DNA of 33,328 nucleotides from CAYJAZ01 sp964370095 (GCA_964370095.1 CAYJHJ010000016.1:1-33328), one strand, 5' to 3'; positions 1 to 9,184 are shown, counted from the stretch's first letter. The notes: generated by a model not told the origin, from the sequence alone. Numbers and translations are program-made.

Positions 1-91
1 AAATAGAGAATATAACCCCCGAAAAGAAAAGAAACATTAAAATAGATAGAACTAAAAGAAAAAGAGAGTTTGTATTGTCTGAAAAGTTCAT
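1..91 (-). CDS. Partial membrane protein (N-terminus only)
   Basis: The reading frame starts at an ATG 8 nt after the rodA stop codon and runs off the left edge of the window, giving 30 residues that begin MNFSDNTNSLFLLVLSILMF. A GGAG Shine-Dalgarno sequence directly follows the rodA stop, with a five-nucleotide spacer. The residues form one strongly hydrophobic stretch after a short polar start, so this is either an uncleaved signal anchor or the first transmembrane helix. It is the next gene of the aconitase-ppiD-rodA operon. I cannot identify the family from 30 residues. Confidence 0.6.
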   Translation of the reverse strand, partial: MNFSDNTNSLFLLVLSILMFLFFSGVIFSI

Positions 92-99
92 AAGAGCTC

Positions 100-1263
100 C
101 TAGTTTTTGAAAAAAGATCTTTTTATGGAAACATTGAACACAATGCCCACCAATACGCAATTAACAAGCATTGCCGAACCACCATATGAGATAAAGGGAA
201 GAGGCATTCCAACAACAGGCATAATGCCGATAACCATTCCGATATTTATAAGAATTTGGCAAAAGAAATAGAAGAAAATTCCTGTGCATAAAAGTGAGCC
301 AAACCTATCCTGAGAATCCCTAACGCTGAAAAAAATAGTCAGCAGAAATAAACAAAAAAGTGAAATTGTAACTAAAGCTCCAATAAAGCCCCATTCTTCG
401 CTTAAAACAGCAATAGCAAAATCCGTATGTTTTTCAGGTAAAAAACGCAATTGGCTTTGCGTGCCTTCTTGAAAGCCCTTGCCTGCTAATTCGCCCGAAC
501 CTATTGCAATTTGCGATTGAATAATGTGATATCCTGCACCACGTGGATCTTGCGAAGGGTCTAAAAAAGTGAGTATTCTTTGCTTTTGATAATCTTTGAG
601 CAAAAACCAAGCTAAGGGAAGAGTTAAAGGAATAAGCACAAAGGCAAGGCGTAAGATTTTCCATTGTATACCATGATAAAGCACCATGCCGCCAAGTAAT
701 AAGAAAAGCATAAGGGCTGTGCCTAAATCCGGTTGTGTAACAACAAGAATAAAAGGCAAGAAAGCCATGATGAAAATTTTAAAAAGTTCAATCCAACCAA
801 GTGAGTTTTTATCTTTGGCAAGCATTTTCGCCCCTACAATAAGAACAGCAAATTTTGCAAACTCACTGGGTTGTAAGCTCATAAATCCTAAATCAATCCA
901 TCGTTTTGCGCCGCCGGCACTAAAGCCCACAAGGTGCACAAGAATAAGCAATATAATAACAAGAAGATAGAAAGGAAATGCCACCTTCTCAAGTAAATGA
1001 TAATTCACAACTGAGGCTACAAGCAAACACACAAAACCCATGCATGTCCAAATAATTTGCTTTTGAAAGTAAGGGTTATAGCTGATTCCGCTTTCATCGC
1101 TTATAGAACTTGCCGAATAAAGATTGATAAGCCCTAAAGTCATAAGAAGAAAAGAGCAAATAATCATCCCCCAATTCATTTCAGACAAAAGCTTTGAATC
1201 CAGTTCACCAAAAAGTGAAGAAGAAGCTTTATGTTGTTTCAATGAAGAGGAGGATTTCATCAT
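100..1263 (-). CDS. rodA: Rod shape-determining SEDS glycosyltransferase RodA
   Basis: This is a 387-residue polytopic inner-membrane protein of the SEDS (RodA/FtsW/SpoVE) family. RodA polymerises peptidoglycan glycan strands during cell elongation, together with a class B penicillin-binding protein and MreBCD. The sequence shows about ten hydrophobic helices after a polar N-terminus of about 30 residues. It has the signatures GGAKRWIDLG and LQPSEFAK near residues 117-136, the QPDLGTA loop, GTQSQLRFLPEKHTDFAIAV in the large periplasmic loop, and MPLPFISYGGSAML near the C-terminus. The loop reads as RodA rather than FtsW. The gene lies 21 nt after the PpiD-like gene on the same strand and is followed 8 nt later by another membrane protein. 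No PBP2 or mre gene is visible here, although one could lie beyond the left edge. The first two codons are both Met and I cannot choose between them. Confidence 0.92.
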   Translation of the reverse strand: MMKSSSSLKQHKASSSLFGELDSKLLSEMNWGMIICSFLLMTLGLINLYSASSISDESGISYNPYFQKQIIWTCMGFVCLLVASVVNYHLLEKVAFPFYLLVIILLILVHLVGFSAGGAKRWIDLGFMSLQPSEFAKFAVLIVGAKMLAKDKNSLGWIELFKIFIMAFLPFILVVTQPDLGTALMLFLLLGGMVLYHGIQWKILRLAFVLIPLTLPLAWFLLKDYQKQRILTFLDPSQDPRGAGYHIIQSQIAIGSGELAGKGFQEGTQSQLRFLPEKHTDFAIAVLSEEWGFIGALVTISLFCLFLLTIFFSVRDSQDRFGSLLCTGIFFYFFCQILINIGMVIGIMPVVGMPLPFISYGGSAMLVNCVLVGIVFNVSIKRSFFKN

Positions 1264-1284
1264 TACTATAAGCTCATAGATTTT

Positions 1285-3153
1285 CTATTGAAAATAAAGT
1301 TCATTTATAATTTCAATTTTTGCATCAGCACGTAATTCTTGAAGAAAGATAGAATAAAACATATCTTTTCTAGATTGTTCCATATTGGTAAGAAGTGTTG
1401 ACTCTTGTGCCTGCCACATATCATCGCTCACTTCTATAACTTCTTTTGGAAAAGCAAGAAGATATCCTTCATCAAATTCATAAGCATTTTTTAACCAAGC
1501 AGAAAAAGGCTCTGCCGCAAAAAGATCTTGGCTTAAAGTTTCTGAATTGATAAGGCTTGAAAAGCCATTTCTTGCCATCGTAGCACTTTCTAATTCAGTT
1601 GGTGGATTTGTTTCAATATCAGCAAGAATTTCTTCTGACTTTGCTTTTGCCATTTCATGCGCCTTGTCTTTTTTTGCTTCTTCTAAAACAAGGTTTCTTA
1701 CACCTTCAAACTCTCTTACTGTTTCAGGCTGATTTTGTTTAACCTGTGCTATAATAAGTGAATTTCCTGTGCTAAGAGGATTTTCTAAAACAGTGCCAAT
1801 TTGTGCTTCTTTGAGTAAATCTATATCACTTTGTGTAAGATTATAAGTGCTTGCCAAAACATCAAAAGAAACAAGGTCAGTGGAAGTAAGTTCAAGGCCT
1901 TCTTTTTGTGCTGCATCTTCAAGGCTTGTGCCAGCTAAAACTTGCACCATAAGGGAATCAATTACAGTTTGCACTTTGCTTGCAGCATCTTTTTCTGCCA
2001 AAACAGCCCCAACAACTTCACGCAATTTTTCTTGCTGCAGTTCTTGTTTTTCTTTTCTGTCTTCCACTAGGATAAGGTGATAGCCAAAGCGTGAGCGAAC
2101 AGGCTCAGAAACCACATTGATTTCTTGTGAAAAAGCAGCATCTTCAAAAGCTTTTACCATTTGTCCGCGGGTGAAAGTGCCAAGCTCACCGCCAATTTCG
2201 GCAGAAGCTCTGTCGTCTGAATATAAACGAGCAAGTTCTTTAAAATCTTCGCCTTGTGCCAATTTGTCTTGCACTTCTTTTATTTTGTTCAAAGCACCTT
2301 CTTCTTCTTCAGCACTTGCATTTTCATCAAGTAAAACAAGTATGTGTGAAGCGGTTGCTTCTTCAGGTGTATCATAAAGATCTTTATTTGCATTGTATTC
2401 AGCTAAAATTTCTTCGTCTGTAAGAAGGTCAGGATTTGCTAAAATTAATGGGCTTACCTCAATAAAATCTAAGTCAATTCTTGCAGGTAATGCATAAAGG
2501 TTTTTTGTGCTTTCATAAAGGTTTATAAGCTCTTCTTCTGTTGGATTTGCCAAAGCTAAAAAGTCTTCATCATTAACAAGATAAGCATCAAAAGCACGCT
2601 GTTCTAACTGAAAGTCAAAAACTTGTTTTGCTTGAATAGGGGAAGCATAAGCAAAATTTTCAAGTAATGCTTTAAACTTGTCTTCAAGCATATCGCTTTT
2701 AACAGCATCTTCAAATTGTTTTGGGCTTTGCCCCATGTTTTTTAAGGCTTGTTCATATACTTCTTGATTAAATTTGCCATTTGCATCATGTGTGAAAGGC
2801 AAAAGTGAAATAACATCATATAGTTCCAGAGGAGTAATGCTTATTCCTGTTCTTCTTGATTCTTGTTCGAGCAAGGTTTTGAGCACAAGGCCCTCAAAAA
2901 CAATTTGCATAAAGTTCATTTCTTCAAGCTGTTCATCAGTGATAGAGGGAATATTTGTTCTGATAGCTTCCCTTTGTTGGCTATAAGCTTGAAGTAAGGC
3001 TTGCTCGGTTACATCTTCGCCATTGATTTTTGCAACTATAGTTGAAGTGTTTTGCACTGAGCCAATGCCCCAAAATACAAAGACTAATATAATAAGTCCA
3101 AAGGCAATTTTAACCCAAATGGATTGTGAATTGTTACGAATTCCTTCTAGCAT
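1285..3153 (-). CDS. PpiD-like periplasmic folding chaperone / peptidyl-prolyl isomerase
   Basis: This is a 622-residue membrane-anchored periplasmic protein of the PpiD/SurA family, which helps newly secreted proteins fold at the Sec translocon. A short cytoplasmic tail is followed by one transmembrane helix at about residues 13-31. Next come a SurA_N-like helical domain (about 38-190) and a parvulin (PpiC) rotamase domain at about 265-366, with the hallmarks ATASHILVLL, DFKELARLYSDD, GGELGTFTRGQM and RFGYHLILVEDR. A C-terminal SurA_N-like half follows. Length and layout match PpiD rather than soluble SurA. It starts 10 nt after the aconitase stop and is followed by rodA, so the three are probably cotranscribed. 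PpiD rotamase domains are often inactive; I cannot judge activity here. Confidence 0.88.
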   Translation of the reverse strand: MLEGIRNNSQSIWVKIAFGLIILVFVFWGIGSVQNTSTIVAKINGEDVTEQALLQAYSQQREAIRTNIPSITDEQLEEMNFMQIVFEGLVLKTLLEQESRRTGISITPLELYDVISLLPFTHDANGKFNQEVYEQALKNMGQSPKQFEDAVKSDMLEDKFKALLENFAYASPIQAKQVFDFQLEQRAFDAYLVNDEDFLALANPTEEELINLYESTKNLYALPARIDLDFIEVSPLILANPDLLTDEEILAEYNANKDLYDTPEEATASHILVLLDENASAEEEEGALNKIKEVQDKLAQGEDFKELARLYSDDRASAEIGGELGTFTRGQMVKAFEDAAFSQEINVVSEPVRSRFGYHLILVEDRKEKQELQQEKLREVVGAVLAEKDAASKVQTVIDSLMVQVLAGTSLEDAAQKEGLELTSTDLVSFDVLASTYNLTQSDIDLLKEAQIGTVLENPLSTGNSLIIAQVKQNQPETVREFEGVRNLVLEEAKKDKAHEMAKAKSEEILADIETNPPTELESATMARNGFSSLINSETLSQDLFAAEPFSAWLKNAYEFDEGYLLAFPKEVIEVSDDMWQAQESTLLTNMEQSRKDMFYSIFLQELRADAKIEIINELYFQ

Positions 3154-3163
3154 AAAATATCCT

Positions 3164-5164
3164 TTATTTTTTCAAAGTATTTTTTATAAAATTTAAAAAC
3201 CCGCCGGCACGAATGATTTCACATTCTTGAGCAGTAAGGTCGTTTTGAAGAGAAATTTCTTCTTTTTCACCATTATTTTCAAGCATAAGCACAAGCTTTT
3301 CCCCTGCTTTGAAATTTGAAAGATCAAGGCTTGCTTTTGAGCCTTTTTCAAATTTATCATAGTCTGAAGGGTTTTCAAAAATAAGAGGAAGTATGCCGAA
3401 ATTCACAAGGTTTGCCCTATGAATTCTTGCAAAAGATTGCACCAAAACAGCAGCAACACCAAGATAACGCGGGGCAAGTGCTGCATGCTCACGGCTTGAA
3501 CCTTGGCCATAATTTGTGCTTGCAACAATAATTGATGAAAGCCCTTTTTCTTTAATAGCATCGCAATTATCAGCGAATGAAGCGTCAACCCTTTCAAAAA
3601 CATGGCGTGAAATTGCAGGAATATTTGAACGAAGTGAAGTTATTTCTGCACCTGCAGGCATGATATGGTCCGTAGTGATATCAGCCTCAAGTTTTATTGC
3701 AACTTCAAGTTCAAAAGCTTTTGGAAGCTGTGAAAATGTAGGAAGTGAAACAATATTCGGGCCTCTTATAATTTCAATTTCAGCTCTTTTTGCGGCCTCT
3801 TTATCAGGATAGATAAAATGCTTTTTGAGTGAAGGCACCTGTTCCGGAAAATCAGTATATTTTATAGCTTTGGCATTGCCCTTCATCTGCCATGTGGCAG
3901 GATCGGTGAATTTGCCTTCTAAAGCACAAAAAGCTGCGGCTACAGGGCTAACAAGATAAACGTCGGCATCTTTTGTGCCGGAACGTCCTTCAAAGTTTCT
4001 GTTAAAAGTGCGAACAGAAATTCCTTTTGTCATTGGGGATGAGCCCATGCCAATGCAAGGGCCGCAAGCACATTCCAAAAGCCTAACGCCTGCATCAAGA
4101 ATTTTTTCTAATTTATTTTCTGTTGAAAGCATGCGTAACACTTGACGAGAACCGGGTGAAAGGTTTACGTCAGTATATTGATTTACATGCTTATCTTCTA
4201 AAATATCAGCTAAAGCAGCCAAGTCTGCATAGGAAGAATTTGTGCAAGAGCCAATGGAAACTTGTGAAATTTGTGTATCGCCCAATTCTTTGGCAAGTTC
4301 TGCTATTGTTTTTACTTTATCGGGCATTGATGGGCAAGCAGCCATAGGAACAATAGTTGAAAGATCTATTTCTATATATTCATCGTATTGTGCGTCTTTA
4401 TCAGCGTGAAGAGGAAGATAATCATCTTTTCTGCCCATTTTTGTAAGGAAGTGCAAAGTTTTTTCATCACTTGGGAAAATAGAAGTGGTTGCCCCAAGTT
4501 CAGCACCCATATTTGTTATGGTGGCTCTTTCAGGAACACTTAAAGAATTTACGCCTTCACCATAGTATTCAATAACTTTACCAACACCGCCTTTTACGCT
4601 TAATAACTTCAGAAGGTAAAGTATAATATCTTTTGCTTGAGCAAAGCCTTGCAAAGAGTTGATAAGCTTTACGCCAACAACTTTTGGCATGGCGATACTA
4701 TATTCAAGGCCTGCCATAGCCAGAGCAACTGAAAGCCCGCCTGCACCCATAGCAAACATGCCAATGCCGCCACCTGTGGGGGTGTGGCTGTCAGAGCCTA
4801 ATAAAGTTTTACCAGGTATACCAAAGTTTTCTAAATGAAGTTGGTGGCAAATGCCGGTGCCCGGAGGGCTGAACAAGGCATTAAATTTTGCAGCTGTTGA
4901 TTGAAGAAATTTATGGTCATCAGGATTTTTAAAGCCCATTTGCAAGGTGTTGTGATCAACGTATGAGATGGAAAGCTCTGTTTTTACATCACTTATTTCA
5001 AGGTTTTCAAATTGAAGCCAAGCCATAGTGCCTGTGGCATCTTGTGTGAGTGTTTGATCTATAACAATCTTAATTTCATCGCCTATTGCATAATCTTGTA
5101 TTTTTTTATTTGTATTTTTGGGTAAATGGTTTTGCAAAATTTTCTGCGTTAAATTCATTTTCAT
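3164..5164 (-). CDS. Aconitate hydratase (aconitase), single-chain 3-isopropylmalate dehydratase-like type
   Basis: This 666-residue cytosolic enzyme interconverts citrate and isocitrate through a [4Fe-4S] cluster. Cluster ligands are visible as C307 (in SIGSCTNSSY) and C367/C370 (in ACGPCIGMG). The substrate-site motif GSDSHTPTGGGIG lies at residues 123-134. The C-terminal swivel domain carries TDHIMPAGAEI and YGQGSSREHAALAPRYLG. The length is close to the roughly 640-residue aconitases of anaerobic bacteria and far below the roughly 890 residues of AcnA. It could in principle be a homoaconitase-like isomerase, but no leu or lys genes are nearby. The start has an AAAGG 12 nt upstream, which is long; a second Met two codons later is an alternative. 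It is the first visible gene of an operon with the PpiD-like gene and rodA. Confidence 0.9.
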   Translation of the reverse strand: MKMNLTQKILQNHLPKNTNKKIQDYAIGDEIKIVIDQTLTQDATGTMAWLQFENLEISDVKTELSISYVDHNTLQMGFKNPDDHKFLQSTAAKFNALFSPPGTGICHQLHLENFGIPGKTLLGSDSHTPTGGGIGMFAMGAGGLSVALAMAGLEYSIAMPKVVGVKLINSLQGFAQAKDIILYLLKLLSVKGGVGKVIEYYGEGVNSLSVPERATITNMGAELGATTSIFPSDEKTLHFLTKMGRKDDYLPLHADKDAQYDEYIEIDLSTIVPMAACPSMPDKVKTIAELAKELGDTQISQVSIGSCTNSSYADLAALADILEDKHVNQYTDVNLSPGSRQVLRMLSTENKLEKILDAGVRLLECACGPCIGMGSSPMTKGISVRTFNRNFEGRSGTKDADVYLVSPVAAAFCALEGKFTDPATWQMKGNAKAIKYTDFPEQVPSLKKHFIYPDKEAAKRAEIEIIRGPNIVSLPTFSQLPKAFELEVAIKLEADITTDHIMPAGAEITSLRSNIPAISRHVFERVDASFADNCDAIKEKGLSSIIVASTNYGQGSSREHAALAPRYLGVAAVLVQSFARIHRANLVNFGILPLIFENPSDYDKFEKGSKASLDLSNFKAGEKLVLMLENNGEKEEISLQNDLTAQECEIIRAGGFLNFIKNTLKK

Positions 5165-5438
5165 TTTTTATGTATACCTTTATTAATGATAAATATATTG
5201 GAAATTCGTATTTTTTTAACAAATATAGCCTTATTCGTCAACTTTTATTTATTTTGCATTTTGGGCTACAATGCTAAAAAATTTCTATAAAATCATTAGA
5301 AAAATTACATCGGCTAAGCTAATACTTTGGTATTAAGCAAAGATGATATAGGCTTATAACTTTCTAGAAATCATTGAAAAAATATATTTAGCTGATAATT
5401 TTAAGCTATGAATTTTATTTTTTTGAGGAGCCTTAGAG
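5165..5438. promoter_or_regulatory. Divergent intergenic region with repeats
   Basis: This 274-bp A+T-rich region separates the aconitase operon (left) from an unrecognised gene (right). On the minus strand TTGACG (complement of 5236-5241) and TAAAAA (complement of 5213-5218) are 17 nt apart and could serve the aconitase operon, although the -10 is weak. The palindrome TAATAC-TTTG-GTATTA lies at 5320-5335. Two related segments, TTTCTATAAAATCATTAGAAAAA at 5282-5304 shortened in its second form to TTTCTAGAAATCATTGAAAAA at 5361-5381, flank it. These could be operator sites. I see no convincing plus-strand promoter. Confidence 0.4.
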
Positions 5439-6338
5439 ATGCAGATGAGAATTATTACCCCGCCATCTATGAATGAAAAAAGATATGTAGATATGTATGA
5501 TCTTTTTTTAAGGGGTTTACAGTATTTAAGAGTTGACCTGATTCATACGAACTTCATGATCAAAAAAAGTGAAGACAGGATTATTGTGGAATTTCCCAAT
5601 AAAGGAAAACTTATTTTTTTAGGAAATGCAACAAGCACTTCATTAGATTCAACTTTTTATGGTAATAGAGAAAGAAAGCTTAATGAAGAAAATGAAGAAA
5701 ATCTTGAAGATGGGATTGAAGTTATTGCTCATATAAAAAAAGATTTGCTTTTGAAAGTTTCAAAAGGAAGAAAGGCTTTATGCGAAGAAGTGCTTTATTC
5801 CTTGAATGAAGAGGGTGCAAATATAAATTTTCATATTCAGTTTTATTTATATAAATTCGGCAATTTATATAGCATAGAAAGCATTTTGAGGTATGATCAT
5901 GATAATATTACACAAATTGCAGGCCTTTTGGAGCTTGAAAAAGAAAGAAGCGGTGAAAATATTCAATTTATTCCACAACATCAAAAAAAAACCGTGTATG
6001 GTTCTTTTTCGCTTGATAAAGAAGGCAACTATCAATATATCCTAGATAATTTTCACCCTGTAATACGTTCTTTGAAAGCTTTTGAATATGCTGAAGATGT
6101 ATTTAGTGTTGAAATATATAGCGGATTTGATTATAAAAGTGAATTACAGTTTTCAATTTTGATTGAAGGAACAAATGATGAGCCAAAGGCTTACCCTTTG
6201 TTACTTTTAGAAAAAGCACTAGCAAAAAGGCTTTTGCCCACAACACCAAGTTATGCGGGAATTGCAGAACTTTCACACACACATTCCAAAACTCTTTATA
6301 ACAGAGATATGATGTTGAGAAAAACCATTCGTAAATAA
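5439..6338 (+). CDS. Hypothetical soluble protein, family not recognised
   Basis: This is a 299-residue protein with no signal peptide and no transmembrane helix. It is rich in Lys and Glu and alternates predicted strands and helices. Its second quarter is acidic and low in complexity (around RERKLNEENEENLEDG, residues 78-93). The start has GAGGAG upstream, about ten nucleotides from ATG; residue 3 is also Met. I recognise no catalytic motif, metal-binding pattern or PilZ signature (RxxxR plus D/NxSxxG is absent). It is transcribed alone from the divergent region with the aconitase operon and converges on the histidine kinase gene with only 8 nt between stop codons. Base composition and codon use look like those of its neighbours. 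No function is assigned. Confidence 0.8.
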   Translation: MQMRIITPPSMNEKRYVDMYDLFLRGLQYLRVDLIHTNFMIKKSEDRIIVEFPNKGKLIFLGNATSTSLDSTFYGNRERKLNEENEENLEDGIEVIAHIKKDLLLKVSKGRKALCEEVLYSLNEEGANINFHIQFYLYKFGNLYSIESILRYDHDNITQIAGLLELEKERSGENIQFIPQHQKKTVYGSFSLDKEGNYQYILDNFHPVIRSLKAFEYAEDVFSVEIYSGFDYKSELQFSILIEGTNDEPKAYPLLLLEKALAKRLLPTTPSYAGIAELSHTHSKTLYNRDMMLRKTIRK

Positions 6339-6346
6339 TTTATGCT

Positions 6347-8581
6347 TTATGCTGTGGGCACAGGCATGACAATATACATGCTTGTGCCACCTTCAAGATT
6401 ATTTTCTGCATGAATTGTTGCATTATGATCGGTGAAAATTGATTGAACAATGGCTAAACCAAGGCCGGTTCCGTCTTTCTTTTTAGAATAATAGGGTTCA
6501 AAAATATGGGCAAGGCTTTCCTCTGATAGACCTATACCATTGTCTGCGATAATGATTTTGCAAAGATTATCAGCACATTCTACAGTAGTTGTGATTTTGG
6601 CATTTTCAATATTTTCAAGAACTTCGCAGGCATTGAGATAAATATTTATAAGTGCTTGTTTGAAATTATCTTTATCAATTAAAAGAGAGGGGATTTCTTT
6701 TTTAGGCACATCTAAAATCCATGTAATATGTGGATGTGAAGCTTTAAATATTTGCAAACTTTCTTGCAATAAAAGAATAAGATTTTCATTTTTAAGCTTT
6801 ACTTCAGGAATTTGCGAAAATTCAGTAAAATTTCTAATCATTTTTTGCATGCGTTCAACTTCTTTTATAATAAGTGATGTGCATTCGCTTAAAGTTTCTT
6901 GCTTTGGTTCAGGGTTATATTTTCTCTCTATCCGTTCTGCAGAAAGACGAATCGGGGTGAGAGGGTTTTTCATCTCATGTGCAATACGCCTTGCAACTTC
7001 GCGCCAAGCCCCAAGCCTTTCTATGCGTGAAAGTTCTGTAATGTCTTCAACAACAGCTATGATTAAATCTTTTTTGTTTTGAGGCTCTTGCTCGTTTATG
7101 ATGGGATTTTGTGAAAAATCAGGTACTGTAAGGGCAGTGATAAAAATCTTGATAGTTTTCTTGCTTACAGTAAGCTCAACCTCTTTTTTCCAAACTTGAT
7201 GCGGTTTCATTTTTATTGATTCAAGCATTGATTGTATAAGGAGGGCTTTTTCTCCTTCAAGATGGTCTAAAACAATTCTGTCTTCCCATAATTTTGCGTC
7301 AATATCAAATAAAGTGCTGCCTGCTTTATTGATAGTGATAATTTTTCCTTCAAGGTCAAGCACGAAAACACCTGCTGAAATATTTTCAAGTATGCTTTCG
7401 ATAAAGATATTTCTTTGTTCAAGAATAGCATTTGCATTTTTAATATCTTCGTTTGAAGAGCGAACTTGTGCTATCATTGCATTAAAGGAATCCACCAAGT
7501 TGCCTAATTCATCTTTTCCTTTATCCTCAAGAAAAATATCAAGCTCACCTTGAGCAATTTTATCTGTTCCTATTGAAAGTGCTTCAATAGGTGCTGTAAG
7601 CTCTTTTGGAAGCCTTAACGCCATAAAAATTGCACTAAAAATCATGATAAGCCCCAATAGACCTAATATTAATGAAAAAGAAAGCTTTAAAGGCCTTTTG
7701 AGTGATTTGAGATAAGTGTATTCTTCAAAACCTTGCGAAATTGATTGAAGTTTGGCATTTGCTGTGTTGCCAATGCTTTCAGCAATAATAAGAAAATAAT
7801 TATCAACAGTATCTAAGGGAGTTATTGCAACAGCATAATCGGTTGAAGGCGTGGAAAAAATGCCTGCAAAACTCATCTCTTGAAAGTTTTGCCATTGTGT
7901 TGCTTCAAAAATATTTTGTAGTAAATAGATGGCTTCTTGATCTACGGGCTCTGTGAAAGCAAGGGTTAAAGTTTCTTGCTTATATTCAACAAGCGAAAAA
8001 ATATTTCCATTGAGAAGCAGAGAATTGTCAAGAAGATATTGTTTGATTTTTTCCAAATTTTCTTGATCATTGCTTTGCTTGTTTTCATTATCATCTAAAA
8101 GTAAAGTGATTTGATTATTGATGTAGCTTGATCTTTGCGTAAGCCTGTCAGATGCTGTAGAAAAAATATTTTGCCCAACTGCCAAAGCTGCATCCATTGA
8201 GCTTGCAACAGTGCTTGTGAACCAATAGTCAATGCTTGTTATAACCACCCTGTTTGCAGCCAAAAACATCAAAAGAACAGGTATTAAAGATAATGAAATA
8301 AAAGAAAGAAGAATGCGTGTGCGAAGGCGCGAACCAAAAACCTTTCTTCTTCTTTCGGCTATGAGTTTTATAATATTACGAACAGCAAGATAGCAAACCA
8401 CAAGCATTAAAATTGCATTGAGATTTAATAAAACAAGAAAATTCCAAGAATCAGTCCCAAAATATTCGGTTTGCCCCCATGTTCCCAAAGCTACGCAAAG
8501 AACAAGAATACAGGCGATAGCTATTTCTCTATTTCTATGTCTTTTTTCTTTTTTGATTTGTCTTTGGAGTAATTCGTCCAT
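6347..8581 (-). CDS. NtrY-like sensor histidine kinase
   Basis: This is a 744-residue membrane histidine kinase with the NtrY layout: three hydrophobic segments near the N-terminus (about 21-38, 49-70 and 88-108), a periplasmic sensor region (about 115-295), a fourth transmembrane helix (about 300-322), HAMP (about 323-378) and PAS (about 390-515). The HisKA domain has the phospho-acceptor H535 in RRIAHEMKNPLTPIRLSAE. The HATPase domain has the N-box around N650, G1 as DNGIG at 680-684 and G2 as GTGLGLAIV at 704-712. All catalytic motifs look intact. NtrY normally pairs with the sigma-54 activator NtrX, but no response regulator is adjacent, since the downstream neighbour is convergent. The DUF4390 gene upstream is a usual NtrY partner and probably shares its transcript. 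Confidence 0.9.
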   Translation of the reverse strand: MDELLQRQIKKEKRHRNREIAIACILVLCVALGTWGQTEYFGTDSWNFLVLLNLNAILMLVVCYLAVRNIIKLIAERRRKVFGSRLRTRILLSFISLSLIPVLLMFLAANRVVITSIDYWFTSTVASSMDAALAVGQNIFSTASDRLTQRSSYINNQITLLLDDNENKQSNDQENLEKIKQYLLDNSLLLNGNIFSLVEYKQETLTLAFTEPVDQEAIYLLQNIFEATQWQNFQEMSFAGIFSTPSTDYAVAITPLDTVDNYFLIIAESIGNTANAKLQSISQGFEEYTYLKSLKRPLKLSFSLILGLLGLIMIFSAIFMALRLPKELTAPIEALSIGTDKIAQGELDIFLEDKGKDELGNLVDSFNAMIAQVRSSNEDIKNANAILEQRNIFIESILENISAGVFVLDLEGKIITINKAGSTLFDIDAKLWEDRIVLDHLEGEKALLIQSMLESIKMKPHQVWKKEVELTVSKKTIKIFITALTVPDFSQNPIINEQEPQNKKDLIIAVVEDITELSRIERLGAWREVARRIAHEMKNPLTPIRLSAERIERKYNPEPKQETLSECTSLIIKEVERMQKMIRNFTEFSQIPEVKLKNENLILLLQESLQIFKASHPHITWILDVPKKEIPSLLIDKDNFKQALINIYLNACEVLENIENAKITTTVECADNLCKIIIADNGIGLSEESLAHIFEPYYSKKKDGTGLGLAIVQSIFTDHNATIHAENNLEGGTSMYIVMPVPTA

Positions 8582-8605
8582 ATAAGCACCTTTATGCAGT
8601 TGCCA

Positions 8606-9184
8606 TTATTTAGGTGAAGTGAGATTTATGTGGTAAGAATCGCCTGCAATATCCCATTTCCAAAAAAATAAAGTGGTTTCAAGCCAAGGTGGAATTGTGG
8701 CATGCCTTAATCCTAAATCAAGTAAGACAAAATAGTTTTCACTTTCTTCTAATGGATTTGAAAGGTTAAGAGAAATGTTTAAATAAGAAAATTCTTGATA
8801 GAGTAAATCTTTCAATGAACGTGATTTTTTTGGGGTTTTGTTTTCATGGTAAAGAATAAATTCATGCGTTAGGGCATCATAACGAACTTGCCTGCCTGAA
8901 ATATAGTGCTCTAATTCTTGATCCGGAAAAAAAGCCCTTTCTTTATAGAGTGTTGCCCTATAGTCAATATTTACACTTGAGCCGTTTTTGAGTGTTTTTT
9001 CAATCATTTCAAGTGAAGAGAGGTGAAAATATAATTCAAGGTCAACAGTTTTTTGTGTATATTTTGTTTCTGTTGAGGTGAGTGCAAAAAAAGACTCTGC
9101 ATAAAGATTTTTTGCAGGCAACAAAATGAGGCATATGAAAAAAAGACAAAAAAGAACTTTTTTAAAAGTAAAGTTATTTTTCAT
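8606..9184 (-). CDS. DUF4390 exported protein
   Basis: This protein of about 192 residues has an N-terminal signal peptide (basic n-region, then a hydrophobic core of about 16 residues ending in a cleavage site like LYA|ESFF). The mature part is beta-rich with SVNIDYRATLYKERAFFPD and SLKDLLYQEFSYLNI, and it ends near a tryptophan cluster (WLETTLFFWKWD). The DUF4390 family is encoded next to NtrY-type kinases in many Proteobacteria, and here the gene ends 24 nt before the kinase. That supports a role in supplying or modulating its periplasmic signal, which is inference. The start is uncertain: this Met gives a normal signal peptide, while two Mets 24 and 27 nt further upstream give a longer n-region. 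None has a well-spaced Shine-Dalgarno sequence. Confidence 0.78.
   Translation of the reverse strand: MKNNFTFKKVLFCLFFICLILLPAKNLYAESFFALTSTETKYTQKTVDLELYFHLSSLEMIEKTLKNGSSVNIDYRATLYKERAFFPDQELEHYISGRQVRYDALTHEFILYHENKTPKKSRSLKDLLYQEFSYLNISLNLSNPLEESENYFVLLDLGLRHATIPPWLETTLFFWKWDIAGDSYHINLTSPK

Noticed and set aside
686..970. Plus-strand ORF opposite rodA, and similar ORFs opposite ppiD, aconitase, the kinase gene and others
   Set aside because: They are antisense or alternate-frame shadows of strongly supported genes, with no family resemblance or ribosome-binding sites.
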